Shown here: piece after piece, positions 22,640 to 32,773 of the stretch
Position numbering within the stretch: the stretch's first letter is position 1
Layout: each line of letters starts with the position of its first letter
NCBI GenBank assembly: GCA_030220185.1
Contig: JASPKZ010007421.1
Coordinates: 310,001 to 374,000, forward strand
DNA from: Diploptera punctata
Lineage: Eukaryota; Arthropoda; Insecta; Blattodea; Blaberidae
DNA length: 64,000 nucleotides
Direction of reading: 5' to 3'
Notes under the pieces: model-generated
Told to the model about the DNA's origin: nothing
Seen by the model: only the letters and a program-made list of their open reading frames with translations
Database searches by the model: none
Position numbers and translations under genes: made by a program

Positions 22640-23240
22640 TATACATCATCAGAGATTACCAACAGCTTATTAATATCATCCAACTGTACGCCTCCTTCTC
22701 TAAAGTTTTGATGGCATTCACTAGTTCTTTTTGATTGATTTGGTCTTTTAGCATTTTTTTTTCTAATGTGTGGGGAGCTGGCCCACAGCATAAACCCCCA
22801 ACATGGAGGACCAGGAAAATTTCTGTCTGGGTTTTCCTCCCATAGCCTTTGAAGATCCCTCTTCACCGCAAGGCAGCGTTTCTCTATTTCCCTTAGAGAT
22901 AGGGTTGCCTCTTCCGCCAGATCCGCCGTGATGAAGGACTCCTTCTGCACCGACTCTGCCGTTGAGGTCTTCACCGTAACCCTGGCTTACAGAGTACTAT
23001 CAGTCGGAGCCAACTGAACCCTGGTTTTTTAACGAGGTTGTTACTCCTCCCCCTCCTCCTTTCTCATCCGGGCTTGGGACCGGCCATGGCGGAGTTCATT
23101 CACTAGTTCAAAATCTAATAATAGAAAGGAAAGTGCATCACCTTGCTTTAACCCATTGTAAATTTCAAATGTATCTGAATACTGTTCGCCAACCAGCACA
23201 ATACTCCCAGCGCTGCATTGAGACACATTCTTTCGAGGTA
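22640..23240 (-). pseudogene. Old LINE reverse-transcriptase fragment in the right arm
   Basis: Minus strand: QCSAGSIVLVGEQYSDTFE, IYNGLKQGDALSFLLLDFEL (motif B), then, after an inserted segment, GVQLDDINKLLVISDDV, which carries a degraded active-site box. This copy preserves the frame better than the left arm across motif B. The insertion at 22727-23096 splits it with a perfect 12-base target duplication. Confidence 0.75.
22727..23096 (-). mobile_element. Non-autonomous LINE-derived insertion, 370 bp
   Basis: Flanked by perfect CATTCACTAGTT duplications (22715-22726 and 23097-23108). Read on the minus strand it starts with GCCATGGCCGGTCCCAAGCC and GGAGGAGG-type sequence, then a start codon opening MKTSTAESVQKESF and AEEATLSLREIEKRCLAVKR, and ends A-rich. 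The head and first codons match 42477-42650. This looks like the 5' leader and ORF start of an RTE-like LINE joined to a short tail, that is a deletion derivative mobilised in trans. The coding part is only about 60 codons. Confidence 0.65.
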
Positions 23241-24160
23241 TAACATTTTGGTATTTCCGTTGTCCAACTAGAAACTAACCAATTTTATCTGAAAAGCAGA
23301 CCAACGTGAAGCCAAGTTATAGTTGATGTACAGTATCCTTATATTCACATTTATTTTCTAAATTTGTTTTATACTAAAAATATGACCTATTTTGATCATA
23401 TCTTTTATGTCGACAAGTTGTTAACACATGGACGAAGTCTGGATAGTTATATATTTTTATGGGTTTGTAAGAAGTTTAAAGTAATGTGATGCCCCTTCAG
23501 TTGTTGCAATCTGTCTTTTCTTCTTTCTTGTAGATTGACATGACAATATATTTTTTCATTTTATTCGAAGAGTCTTTTTTTCCCAAATCGTGTTTACAGC
23601 CGTTATATCTAGTCCATCAAATGTCCTTCACCTAATTTAGTAGTTCTGCTGTGATCCCATCTGATCATGATGCTACATACATCTTATGTTTTCTATCGCT
23701 ATTTGAATCCCTAGTGACCTTTAGTCAGTGACTAATATTTTTGCTGCCTATTAATCATTCTTTTATAATATCCTCTTAGTAGTTGATCTACTTAATATAC
23801 TCGTGGAATCTGAAATCATATCCCCACATTCATTCACAATTGTATTTGTTCTAGCCCAGACACTTACCTTTCTATCTTGTTTCTCTAATATAATTCTCCG
23901 GTGTTCCTATGTCTTGCATACTTTTTATATTCTCTCTCAAATATTCTCTATTTTTACAGGTTCACTCGATTTCCTTGAAAGTAACTAGCTAAGAGGTAAA
24001 TTGGGATTATATGGAATTTCCCCCGGTAACTCAAAATATATGTTTATGCTCTATCATACTCATTATATATTATTTTAGAAATATCACGATGTTCTGTAAA
24101 GTGTATGGTATCGACACAGAAGTGGACATTCAATTTCCGAGATAATTTTTGTTTTAAGAA

Positions 24161-25505
24161 CTCCTGGTGGAGTTAAGGCCATGTGGCCTTATCTTCCACT
24201 CACCACGACAAACATATATTACATCAGAATATAACAATCACAATTAACTCTAATATTAAATACTAAATGAAAATTTGACCAATAAGATAATATTTATTAT
24301 ATTACGATCTATAATACAACAATTTAATGATAGTTAAGATTAAGACTAAAACTAATAATAAAATGTATTCAAGCAAGATAAATTAAATTGTTGGTAGACT
24401 GTCCCTGTCTAATGTATATAAAAACAAAAGAAAAATAATGCGATATAGAAAACTAATTTTACGGTTATACAATATCTAAACAAATGAAACTATTTGTTAA
24501 TCTTAATATTATTTTCATAATTGATTTAATGTATTAATTGTTAAAATAATACTATCAGTTAGGTGTATAAGTTAGTTTGTTATTAAATAATTGTTTAATT
24601 TGTTTTTGAAGGATGTTATAGTTTGACAGTATTTGACATAGGACGGAAGGGAATTCCATGTTTGGCAAGTGAGACTATAAAAGATAATGAATAATATACA
24701 GTGTGATGAGGAGGGATATAAAGGACAATGTGCTGATGGGATCGAGTGTCAAGATTATGTGTGTCGGATAGTCTGATGAAGCGGCGTGATAAATAATTAG
24801 ATGATGATGTGTGAAATATTTGATAAAGAAGGGATCTCTTAGACGAAGAAAAGATAAATTTTCCAGGTACGGTATAACATGGTCAAATTTGCGAATACCA
24901 CAAATAAAACGCGCGCAAGAATTATGAACACGTTGAATTCTTTGAGTGAAACTAGTATTTAAGTCTGTAAAAATAGTATCACAATAATCAAAATGGGGCA
25001 TTACAAGTGTTTCTACTAACATTTTCCTGAGAGCGAAGGGGGAAAAAAATCGTACGCGATTTAATGAATGCATTATTGAAAGGATTATTGCATGTATGAT
25101 GTATTTGTGTATTCCAATTTAAGTTGTTGTCAATAAACACTCCTAGAATTTTTACTGTCTCACTATAAGGGATTCGAACTCCATTAGGTGACAGATGCGA
25201 GACTGTGTTTAGGTTAATTGTAGCTAATAATCTCTGGTGACCCATAATCATCGATTGTGACTTTCTAGAATTTAATTGCAGTCCATATTTAACTGTCCAG
25301 GTCGTTAGTGAGTTCAGATCCACATTTATTTTGGCAACAGCGTCATTTAGAGAATATTTGCCTGTGTAGATATAGATTTATATATCATCCGTAAATAAAT
25401 TATGTTTGCAATGCTTTAGGGAGTTGGATATGACATTTATATAGATTGAATAAAGCAAAGGTCCAAGCACCGAATTCTGTGGAACTCCAGCTTTAAATAA
25501 GGACC
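24161..25505 (-). pseudogene. CR1-like LINE inserted in the right arm
   Basis: Minus strand from 25505: AGVPQNSVLGPLLYSIYIN (motif B), a degraded TDDI for the catalytic YADD, KINVDLNSLTTWTVKYGLQL, VKILGVFIDNNLNWNTQIHH, LVETLVMPHFDYCDTIFTDL, and finally SLPSYVKYCQTITSFKNKLN. The 3' end contains GTGGAAGATAAGGCCACATG and stops at about 24161, where the host repeat sequence resumes (matches 18500). Frameshifts near 25070 and 24700 and the YADD to TDDI change make it inactive. 5'-truncated within the reverse transcriptase. Confidence 0.8.
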
Positions 25506-25752
25506 AAAAAGAAAAGTGTACAAAAATACATTTGTGGACTATTCAGACATAAATCAGATAAATACAAAAACATAAATTGCTATTTCACTTTCCGTTTCCA
25601 TTATTTACTAGACGTAATAACGACGCAACGCTCAGCGTTAACAACAAAGAGACTTATTTTAAAAGAGATTAACGAATGCCTCTCTGTAATTATGTAAAAA
25701 AAAATATTTCACAATATTTTAGATAAATATGTTGTCTATTCATGAACTAGCA

Positions 25753-25755
<3 letters not shown>

Positions 25756-25802
<47 letters not shown>
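25756..25802. repeat. (AT)n microsatellite
   Basis: About 23 AT units at the point that corresponds to the SINE-bearing AT repeat of the left arm (17875-18243). Confidence 0.9.
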
Positions 25803-25805
<3 letters not shown>

Positions 25806-26647
25806 TAGGTTATATAGTATCTTATCTTATATTACCATGGATTTAAACGATGGTAAATCTGGTATTTAAAAATCGTATTTATTATTTACCTGATAGATGA
25901 GGTGTAGTCCATCCGAAGTACTCAGCTGTGACAACTGAATAACATATGAAACATTTTCGAATTGAAACTGAAAAATATCAACATTTCATGAATTTGTCGT
26001 TTTAAAATAACATTTTTTAATTTCGCATGCATGGCGTTGCTTCGTAACATTTTTGTAATACATCATCATTCTTGTTATCGCTACGCTACAAGGTACAATT
26101 TATACAAACGTTTTATGAAATATACGTATTTAAATAAGTAGCCAACGTTAGGCCTAATTGCACAAGCGAAAATTTCCTTATCGATTGAAATAACAAATTG
26201 CACCTAGTTTCTTGTGGGACCCTGCTTAAATAAACATAAGCAGGATTTCATCTCCGCAAAGCTGACAAAAATTTATATTCTTATGTAAATTAATATTCGG
26301 CGTGTAATGTGTATTAAATAAACAAAAATTCTAGTCGATTTTGATGCACTAGTGGTTGCCTAAGCTTCGACGATTAACAAGTGCCACACCCGGCTGTGAA
26401 TATTTTAGAACGTAACTATCCTGGGCTTAGGTACTTTCCAAACGTAACTAAAGATGCTGATTAACAACTTTTCTGGATAGTTTTTTGTTTGTTTGTCGCG
26501 CAAGATTTTCCTGTAATTTAACCCTGCCAAGACATATGTTACTTTATGTTTGGAATTTGAGTTCTTCAAATACACAAACATCCCCACAACACCAATTCTT
26601 GAGGAACTCTAAATTTTCTTGGGATTGTTATTAAGTAAATGATATTT

Positions 26648-26652
26648 TCTCA

Positions 26653-26687
<35 letters not shown>

Positions 26688-28724
26688 ACTCTCTCTATCT
26701 CTCTCACTCTCTCTCTATCTCTCTCACTCTCTCTCTATCTCTCTCACTCATTCTCACTCTATCACTCTCACTCCTATCACTCTCACTCATACTCGCACTC
26801 TATCAGCACCTCTACTCTCTCTCTCACACTCTCTCCTCACTCTCTCACACTCACTCACTCACGCACCTCACTCTATCTCTCTCACTCACTCCCAATCCGT
26901 CACTTTCTCTCCCTCTCTCTCCTCAACTCACTCTCGTCCTCTCCCCCTCTCTCTTCCCTCTACCTCCCTCTTCCTCCTCCCCTCTCTCTCCCCTCACTCC
27001 CCACTCCCCCTCTCTCTCTCCTCATCTTCTCGGCTCCCTCCCAATCTCTCCCTCTCGCTTCTCCCTCTCTGTCCTCTCAGTCTCCTCTCTCTCGCTCGCT
27101 CTCGTCTCATCCCTCTCCCTCTCCTCCCTCTCTCTTCTCTTTCTCTCCCTCTCAACTCATCACCCTCTCTCTCTCTCCCTCTCTCCCTCAACTCTCCCTC
27201 TCTCTCCCCTCTCCTCTCCCACTCTCTCTCTCCCTTCCTCCCTCTCCCCCTCTCTCTCCTCCTCACTCTCCCTCCTCACCTCTCTCCCCTCTCTCCCCTC
27301 TCCCCCTCTCCTCTCGCCCTCTCACCCTCTCTCTATCTCTCTCTCTATCTCTCACTCATCAATCTCTCACTCTCTTCTCACTCTACACTCTCACACTCTC
27401 TCACCTATCACACACTCTCTCTCACCTCGCTCTCTCTCCCTCTCTTTCACTCACATCTCTCCCTCTCTCCGCCCCCCTCTCCATCTCTCCTTCTCCCTCT
27501 CCCTCTCTCTCCCCTCTCTCTATCCCTCTCTCTCTCCCTCTCCTGTATCTCCCTCTCTCTCCCTCTCTCTTTCCCTCTCTCTCTCCCCCTCTCTCCTCAT
27601 CTCATCCCCCTCTCTCTAGCTCATCTCCTCCCTCTCTCTCCCTCTCCTCCTCCTCCTCTCTCCTTTTCTCTCTTCCTCTCCTCCCCCCCTCTCCTCCTCT
27701 CTCTCCCCCTCTCTCCTCTCCTCTCTCCCCTCTCACCATCTCATCGCTCTCCCTACCCTCTCTCCCTATCTCTCCTACTCTCTCATCTCACTCACTCTCT
27801 CTCACCCCCCTCACTCTCCTCTCTCTCTCTCTCTTAAACATCTCTCCTCACTAACTCTCTCCATCATCACTCTCTCTCCCTCTCTCCTCTCCCCTCACTC
27901 TCCCCTCTCAATCTCTCCTCCCTCTCTCTCTATCTCTCCATCTCTCTTTCACCTCTCTGTATCTCTCACTCACTCTCTCTCCACCCTCCCTCACTCTCTC
28001 TCAGTCTCTCACACACTCCTCTCCTCTCACTCTCTCTCTCTCCTCGCACTCTCTCTCACTGAACTCTCTCCTCACTCTCTCCTCTTCTCCCTTCTCTCTT
28101 CACTCACTCTCTCCTCACCTCTCTTCCCCTCCCTCCCTCTCCCTCTCTTCTCCTTCCCCCTCTCTCTCTCATTCGCTCGCCCTCTCTCTATCCCTCTCTC
28201 CCTCTCTCTCACCCTCCCTCACTCCTCTCTCCCTCTCCGTCTCCTTTTCACACACCTCTCTACTCTCCCTCACTTTCACTCTCTCACTAACTCCCTCCTC
28301 CTCACTTCACTCACGCTCTCACTAACTCTCCCCATCACTCACTCTCTCCTCTCTCTCCCTCCTTCTCACTACACTTCGCTCTCGTCCCCTCCCTCTCTCC
28401 CTCCCTCTCCCTCTCTTATCCTCCTCCCTCTCTCCCTCCCCTCTCCCTCCCTCCTTCTCTGCCTCTCTCCCCTCTCCTTCTCTCCCTCTCTCTCTCCCTC
28501 TCTCTCTCACCTCTCATTCTCTCATTCTTTTCGCCCTCTCTCCTCCCTCTCTCTCCTCCTATCTCTCTCCCTCTCTCTCTCCCTCTCCCTCTCTCCTCTC
28601 TCTCTCTATCTCTCTCCCTCTCCCCTCTTCCCCCCCTCGCTCTCTCTCTCCCTCTCTCTCTCTCCCTCTCCCCCCGCTCTCTCTCCCTCTCTGTCCCTCT
28701 CTCTCTCTATCTCTCTCTCTCTCT
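26648..28724. repeat. 2.1-kb imperfect (CT)n polypyrimidine tract
   Basis: Almost pure pyrimidine on the plus strand, built of CTCTCT, CTCTCC, CTCACT and CTATCT variants. A 326-codon frame runs through part of it (26639-27619) only because the composition avoids stops; it encodes Ser/Leu/Pro low complexity and is not a gene. The left arm has only a short GAAGAGAGAGG at about 16951 at the same point, with matching flanks on both sides. Long mirror-like polypyrimidine DNA can adopt triplex (H-DNA) structure. Confidence 0.95.
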
Positions 28725-29352
28725 GTACGTGTGTATGTACTTCTTTTCATGTGTTGCTTTAGGTGTAATGATTTTGGAACACGAATCTTAGTAAATTAGT
28801 TGTGCAACGAGCCCACCCGCAATGTAAATTATGTAATGTGTAGTTTACAATTCCTGTCATCCGACTCGTGACATAAATGTGGAATTCCTGTTGGGTAGGA
28901 ACATATTTATATAGATAAAATATGAGTATCCTAAATAAGTAGATGATCGGGAGTTTAAGAAAATAACTAAGAAGTTAGTTCATGCGAAAATTGTAATATA
29001 ACGTAGGATATTAAGAATCACGCCTGGCATAGATCTACGGGATTCCCTCATGTTCGAATCCCTATGGGAAATAATGTTTTTAAGGAATTTTGGCAACTGT
29101 GAGACGGTGGGAAACCAGAATATTCAGGAGTTTGGATAGCTACAATAAGAGTTGGGAACTTGATACTTGTCACGCCTATTCTATCTCAGATGATCGTCTA
29201 CATCTTCAAAATGACACAAAATCGCAGCTGCCTGTAAGACCTATGCCTTTTAGGACTATCGCTCCATGTAATTTAGTGTATTCTACATAAATAATTTAAA
29301 ATAACGAAGCTTAATTTTGCAACTCATTGATAAATATTGTCTGAAAAGACAT

Positions 29353-29400
<48 letters not shown>

Positions 29401-29404
<4 letters not shown>

Positions 29405-29785
29405 GCCGCTGTGGCCTCGACGTAACGTGGTCGTCTAGATTTACGACACGTAAAAGGACCTCAATAATAAAATTATCCGAGCAAAATGTTTGCCCTTTCT
29501 CGCCTGGTCCTAAATTTCAACACTAATCATCTTAGCTGTGATACGCATCGTTAAAAACAATAATACCATAACTCGATTCAACGCTTTGGTCTTATGAATT
29601 ATATTTGTCCCGAACATACATATTTGAGGAATTTATTTATGAAGGCTGGCCTAAACATTCAGCTCTCAACTTGTAGCAGGAAGATCTATTTAAGGTTCCC
29701 TCTTTATCAGGGCCATCTTCCCTAGGTTCAATGGATAATCAAAGTTTCTCTTCCGTAATGATAATTATTTTATTGTTTTTCAAAC
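29401..29785 (-). repeat. Module A repeat, inverted copy
   Basis: The complement of 29430-29735 matches 49412-49710 well: TAGATCTTCCTGCTACAAGTTG, reduced here to CTTGTAGCAGGAAGATC, and GGCAAACATTTTGCTCGG with its complement. The first 30 bases (GCTGTGGCCTCGACGTAACG) look like a scrap of a SINE family 1 head. Confidence 0.65.
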
Positions 29786-30200
29786 TGGTCTTCCCATTGT
29801 TCTTTCATGCTGCTCAAAATTGTGTCATGTTGAATTAATTTTAATTCAAATTCTTCTTTAACATTGTTTAGGTTTTGTTTAATCTCTCCTCTACCTATTT
29901 TTTATAAATTGTTCTCTTGTTTATTCATCCTGTTTTAAATTTTAGAAATGTCTGTCTTTAATTCGTCTTTGGAATGTTCGATTTTGTCTTGTAATTTCAC
30001 ATTCCGTGTGCTGATCTTTTTAATTTCTACATTTTGCGTATTTATCTGTGTTATTAGCTCTTGTCGCATTTCACGGTTAGATGTTTCAATGATCTGTTTG
30101 ATTTCTGTGTTAGATGTTTCAATCCGAGTAAGTAATTCGTGTTTGGTGTTTTCGTTTCATTGTAATAATTCTTTAAACATTCTCTGTATATCTTCCATTG
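29766..30200 (-). pseudogene. Coiled-coil protein remnant, possible retroelement ORF1
   Basis: Read on the minus strand, frames give MEDIQRMFKELLQ, ETSNTEIKQIIETSNREMRQ, ITQINTQNVEIKKIS, VKLQDKIEHSKDELKTDISK and FELKLIQHDTILSSMKEQWE. Charged and hydrophobic residues alternate in a heptad-like way and the IETSN unit is repeated, so a long coiled coil is likely. Stops near 30158 and 29945 break it. Coiled-coil ORFs of this sort are found as ORF1/gag-like proteins of retroelements; no zinc knuckle or RT is nearby, so the assignment is open. Confidence 0.4.
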
Positions 30201-30439
30201 TTTGTATTTAATGTCTCACAGATTTGAAGTATTTCTATAGGTACGTACACACTTGCGCGCGCACCATGTTCGTCAGATTTGGACGGGGTTTTAAGGTGCG
30301 CGCGCCGCGCACATGCGGCGCACTGCGATCCACTCATTGTCGGTTTTTTCCACGAACACTTTGATGGTTCGCTGTTTAGATTTGGACGGGTACTTGAGAG
30401 GTTTGTTGTTTTCGGCGCGCACCTTATTATTATTTGAGT

Positions 30440-30927
30440 ATGGAGTGGTCAGAGGGAAACATGTTGAAACTTTATACTTTTTTTAAATTATTTTTCACTG
30501 AAAGTAATTAACATTATAATTACAAAGAAATAAACGTTATCTCAGTCAAAACATAATTTTATTGTGTTGACGTTTCAATCTCCTTATGTGAGATCATTTT
30601 CAAAACGTGTTAATTTATAAACAACCATGTCTTGAAAATGATCTCACATAAGGAGATTGAAACGTCGACACAATAAATGTATGTTTTGACTGAGATAAGG
30701 TTTATTTCTTTGTAATTATAATGTTAAAACTTATTGATCTTTATAGAAACAAACAATTATTGTGGGATCCTCAACATAAGGATCAGTTTAAAAAATCATT
30801 GAAAGGAGATGCCTGGAGGGAAATAGGAGATAAAATGGATATATCTCCGGATACATGCAGGAAGAAGATAATTACTTTACTTTCTTCCTACCGGCGAGAG
30901 AAAAGTAATATATTGTTATATTGTTGA
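30440..30927 (+). pseudogene. MADF (Adf-1-type) DNA-binding protein, interrupted
   Basis: The first codons (MEWSEGNMLKL, from 30440) are followed by a palindromic insertion; the frame resumes at 30721 with MLKLIDLYRNKQLLWDPQHK and continues FKKSLKGDAWREIGDKMDI, the classic MADF pattern (LI.LY...LWD......WREI). MADF domains are Myb/SANT-like DNA-binding modules used by insect transcription factors and by accessory proteins of DNA transposons. The frame ends about 20 codons after the domain. Placement between terminal inverted repeats suggests a transposon-encoded protein; a captured host gene is less likely. Confidence 0.65.
30476..30720 (+). mobile_element. Penelope-type palindrome inside the MADF ORF
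   Basis: Arms 30510-30600 and 30630-30725 are inverted copies (CTCCTTATGTGAGATCATTT and its complement). The insertion duplicates the host target: ATGTTGAAACTTTAT at 30461-30475 and ATGTTAAAACTTATT at 30721-30735, about 15 bases. The right arm contains CTTGAAAATGATCTCACATA then AGGAGATTGAAAC (30631-30663), with the same layout as the hammerhead-like motifs of the other Penelope-type insertions. No coding region is left. Confidence 0.7.
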
Positions 30928-31759
30928 CACATAACTTAGGATTGTTGGTTTAGCGCTACAATAAATAAGGAAGATCGTCAGTCAATTTTCACGTTGATGT
31001 CTATCGATATTTTTTAATCTAAGGAATAAAAAAAATGATTTCACAATATTGTTACAGCATGCCTGTTTTTTTTAATGTTATGTTTTTTTTTTCGTGTGTA
31101 CTAAACACGTTCATTTCATATGAAGTATCACAAAACAACATAATATATAAACACATACCAGTAATAAGCGTATTGTGTAAGATGACCAGACGTTCCGATT
31201 TTGGCGGGACAGTCCCGATTTTTAACAATTTGTCCCGCGTCCCGCGGCATTTTAAAAAAGTCCCGAGTTTTGGGAAAGAATGCACGACAAGCTAGGGAAC
31301 GGCGGGAGAATGGAAAGGGAATATACGGTTTTTGGCGCTCATGTAGTTATTTCACCAGGATATGAGTTTTATATTATTTTTGTTAATTTTATAATGTTAA
31401 ACTTTAATAATAACAAATCATTGTTGAGAACTGCTTATCAAAGTTTACATTGTTGATTCGACCACCATTGTTTAGTAAATAAAGTGTGGACATAAAAAAA
31501 ATCGCAATTGAGTGTTAAGACTTTGAAAGTTATTTTATGTGTGAAATATAATTTAACAAATTCTTGTGAAAAAATTCATGACCTTTTAAACAACGACAGC
31601 AATCTACTTAAAAAATTCACTCAAATAAGAAATATATCAAAGAATAAAATAATACTGGTACTATACATAATTTTGTAATGTATTACATTTGTAAATTGTT
31701 CTTATGTTGATATTAAAATTAATATATTATAATACTATTTTTGCGTTCAATAAAAAATT

Positions 31760-31930
31760 TTGTTGCTCCATAGAGTATCTTTACATTTTATAATCTACAG
31801 AATCAAATAAGACCAACATATTTTTTTTCCATATTTCATAATATTTTGGCGAAATGTTCATATTTTAGTAAAAATTTAATATTCCTTCATATTTTTCAAT
31901 TTTTTAAAAATAAAATTTCAATAATTGGTT
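31760..31930 (+). repeat. Dispersed repeat, inverted partner of 3240-3415
   Basis: Shares GAATCAAATAAGACCAAC and an ATATTTCAT-rich inner part with the complement of 3240-3415. Confidence 0.55.
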
Positions 31931-32308
31931 AAAAACATTTTTGAAGTGATTGTAGTTTTGAAATTATTTGACAATGTAATATGGTATACAGGTAAAAATT
32001 CCTCAGTATCCCATCCAGTACGAAATAAATAATTTTGATAAAAGAAAACAATTGAATAACGAGACATGGAATGACCATGTGTAGGCCTTTGTCTCTGCAA
32101 AAGTTTACTGAAGGTTTGTGGGTTTCCTATGGATCGCAAGAGGTTCGCTGAAATTAATAATTTCGACGATCATAACACGAACGGCGCGCGCGTGTACGTA
32201 CCTTAATGTGAGTCAATATATGACAGTTCCTCCGATAATCAGCACTCTGCTTTATCGACTTCTCCGACGTTACCGGCGTGTACGTAATCGCAGTGTCTGA
32301 CACCAGAA

Positions 32309-32773
32309 TGTCATAGGATAGCCTTGATTTTTCTTCTAGGTTATTTATCCGTAAAGAAGCACAACGAATTTATTAAAAATTTCACTAAACCACTTCATTG
32401 CATTCTTTAATTATCAACATACTACAGTTCACAGATAGAAATCACTAATAATATTCTTTTAATTGTTATCTCAGTTAGAACGATTTTCCATTCACTGATA
32501 AATTCGGCACAACGTATCGTCCACTGTTCACCACACGACTATCTACTGTCTGTTTATTGGGGTCTTTCCTCTGATCCTTTTTTATAAGGAGCGAGGAAAT
32601 TTCCAGAAACAAATTGTAAGCATTTCAATGTCCAGAATTCTCTAGAAATGGATCCTTTTACAAAGGGGAGAGACACCGGTAGAACCGGCAACACACTCCA
32701 GACAACTCGCTAGCTGTGCGGGCCATGGGCGACTCGCCCGCACAATTCTAACGTCGCTATGCGACATGTAACA
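32309..32773 (-). mobile_element. BEL/Pao-like LTR with possible primer site
   Basis: Read on the minus strand it starts TGTTACATGTCGCATAGCGA and ends CTATGACA, so it has TG...CA ends over 465 bases. It contains a TATA-type sequence CTCCTTATAAAAAAGGATCA and an AATAAA at about 32540, in the order expected of an LTR. Directly after it (32308 downward) TTCTGGTGTCAGACAC resembles the TGGTGTCAGA-type primer-binding site of BEL/Pao elements. No second LTR or coding part follows, so it is either an element remnant or a solo LTR. Confidence 0.5.

Larger units (their letters stand above)
22430..29400 (-). repeat. Right arm of the large inverted duplication
   Basis: Inverted counterpart of 15921-20656 (checkpoints given there). 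It is longer because it contains a 370-bp LINE-derived insertion (22727-23096), a CR1-like LINE (24161-25505) and a CT tract (26648-28724) that the left arm lacks. Outer boundary is the AT microsatellite at 29352-29397. Either two copies of one long element inserted head to head, or a segmental inverted duplication. Confidence 0.8.
30239..32206 (+). mobile_element. DNA transposon with MADF-domain ORF, Harbinger-like
   Basis: Terminal inverted repeats: GGTACGTACACACTTGCGCG at 30240 and the complement of CGCGCGCGTGTACGTACC at about 32186-32203. Flanking triplets ATA and TTA would fit the TWA target of PIF/Harbinger elements with one change. Inside are a MADF-domain ORF split by a palindromic insertion, a patch at 31185-31310 with repeated TCCCG/CGGGAC words, and a copy of the 3240-3415 repeat (31760-31930). 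No DDE transposase is left. The subterminal GATTTGGACGGG occurs twice (about 30276 and 30382). Confidence 0.5.

Noticed and set aside
26639..27619. Long plus-strand open frame (326 codons) in the CT tract
   Set aside because: Pure CT sequence has few stop codons; the product is Ser/Leu/Pro low complexity and the tract is absent in the paralogous arm.
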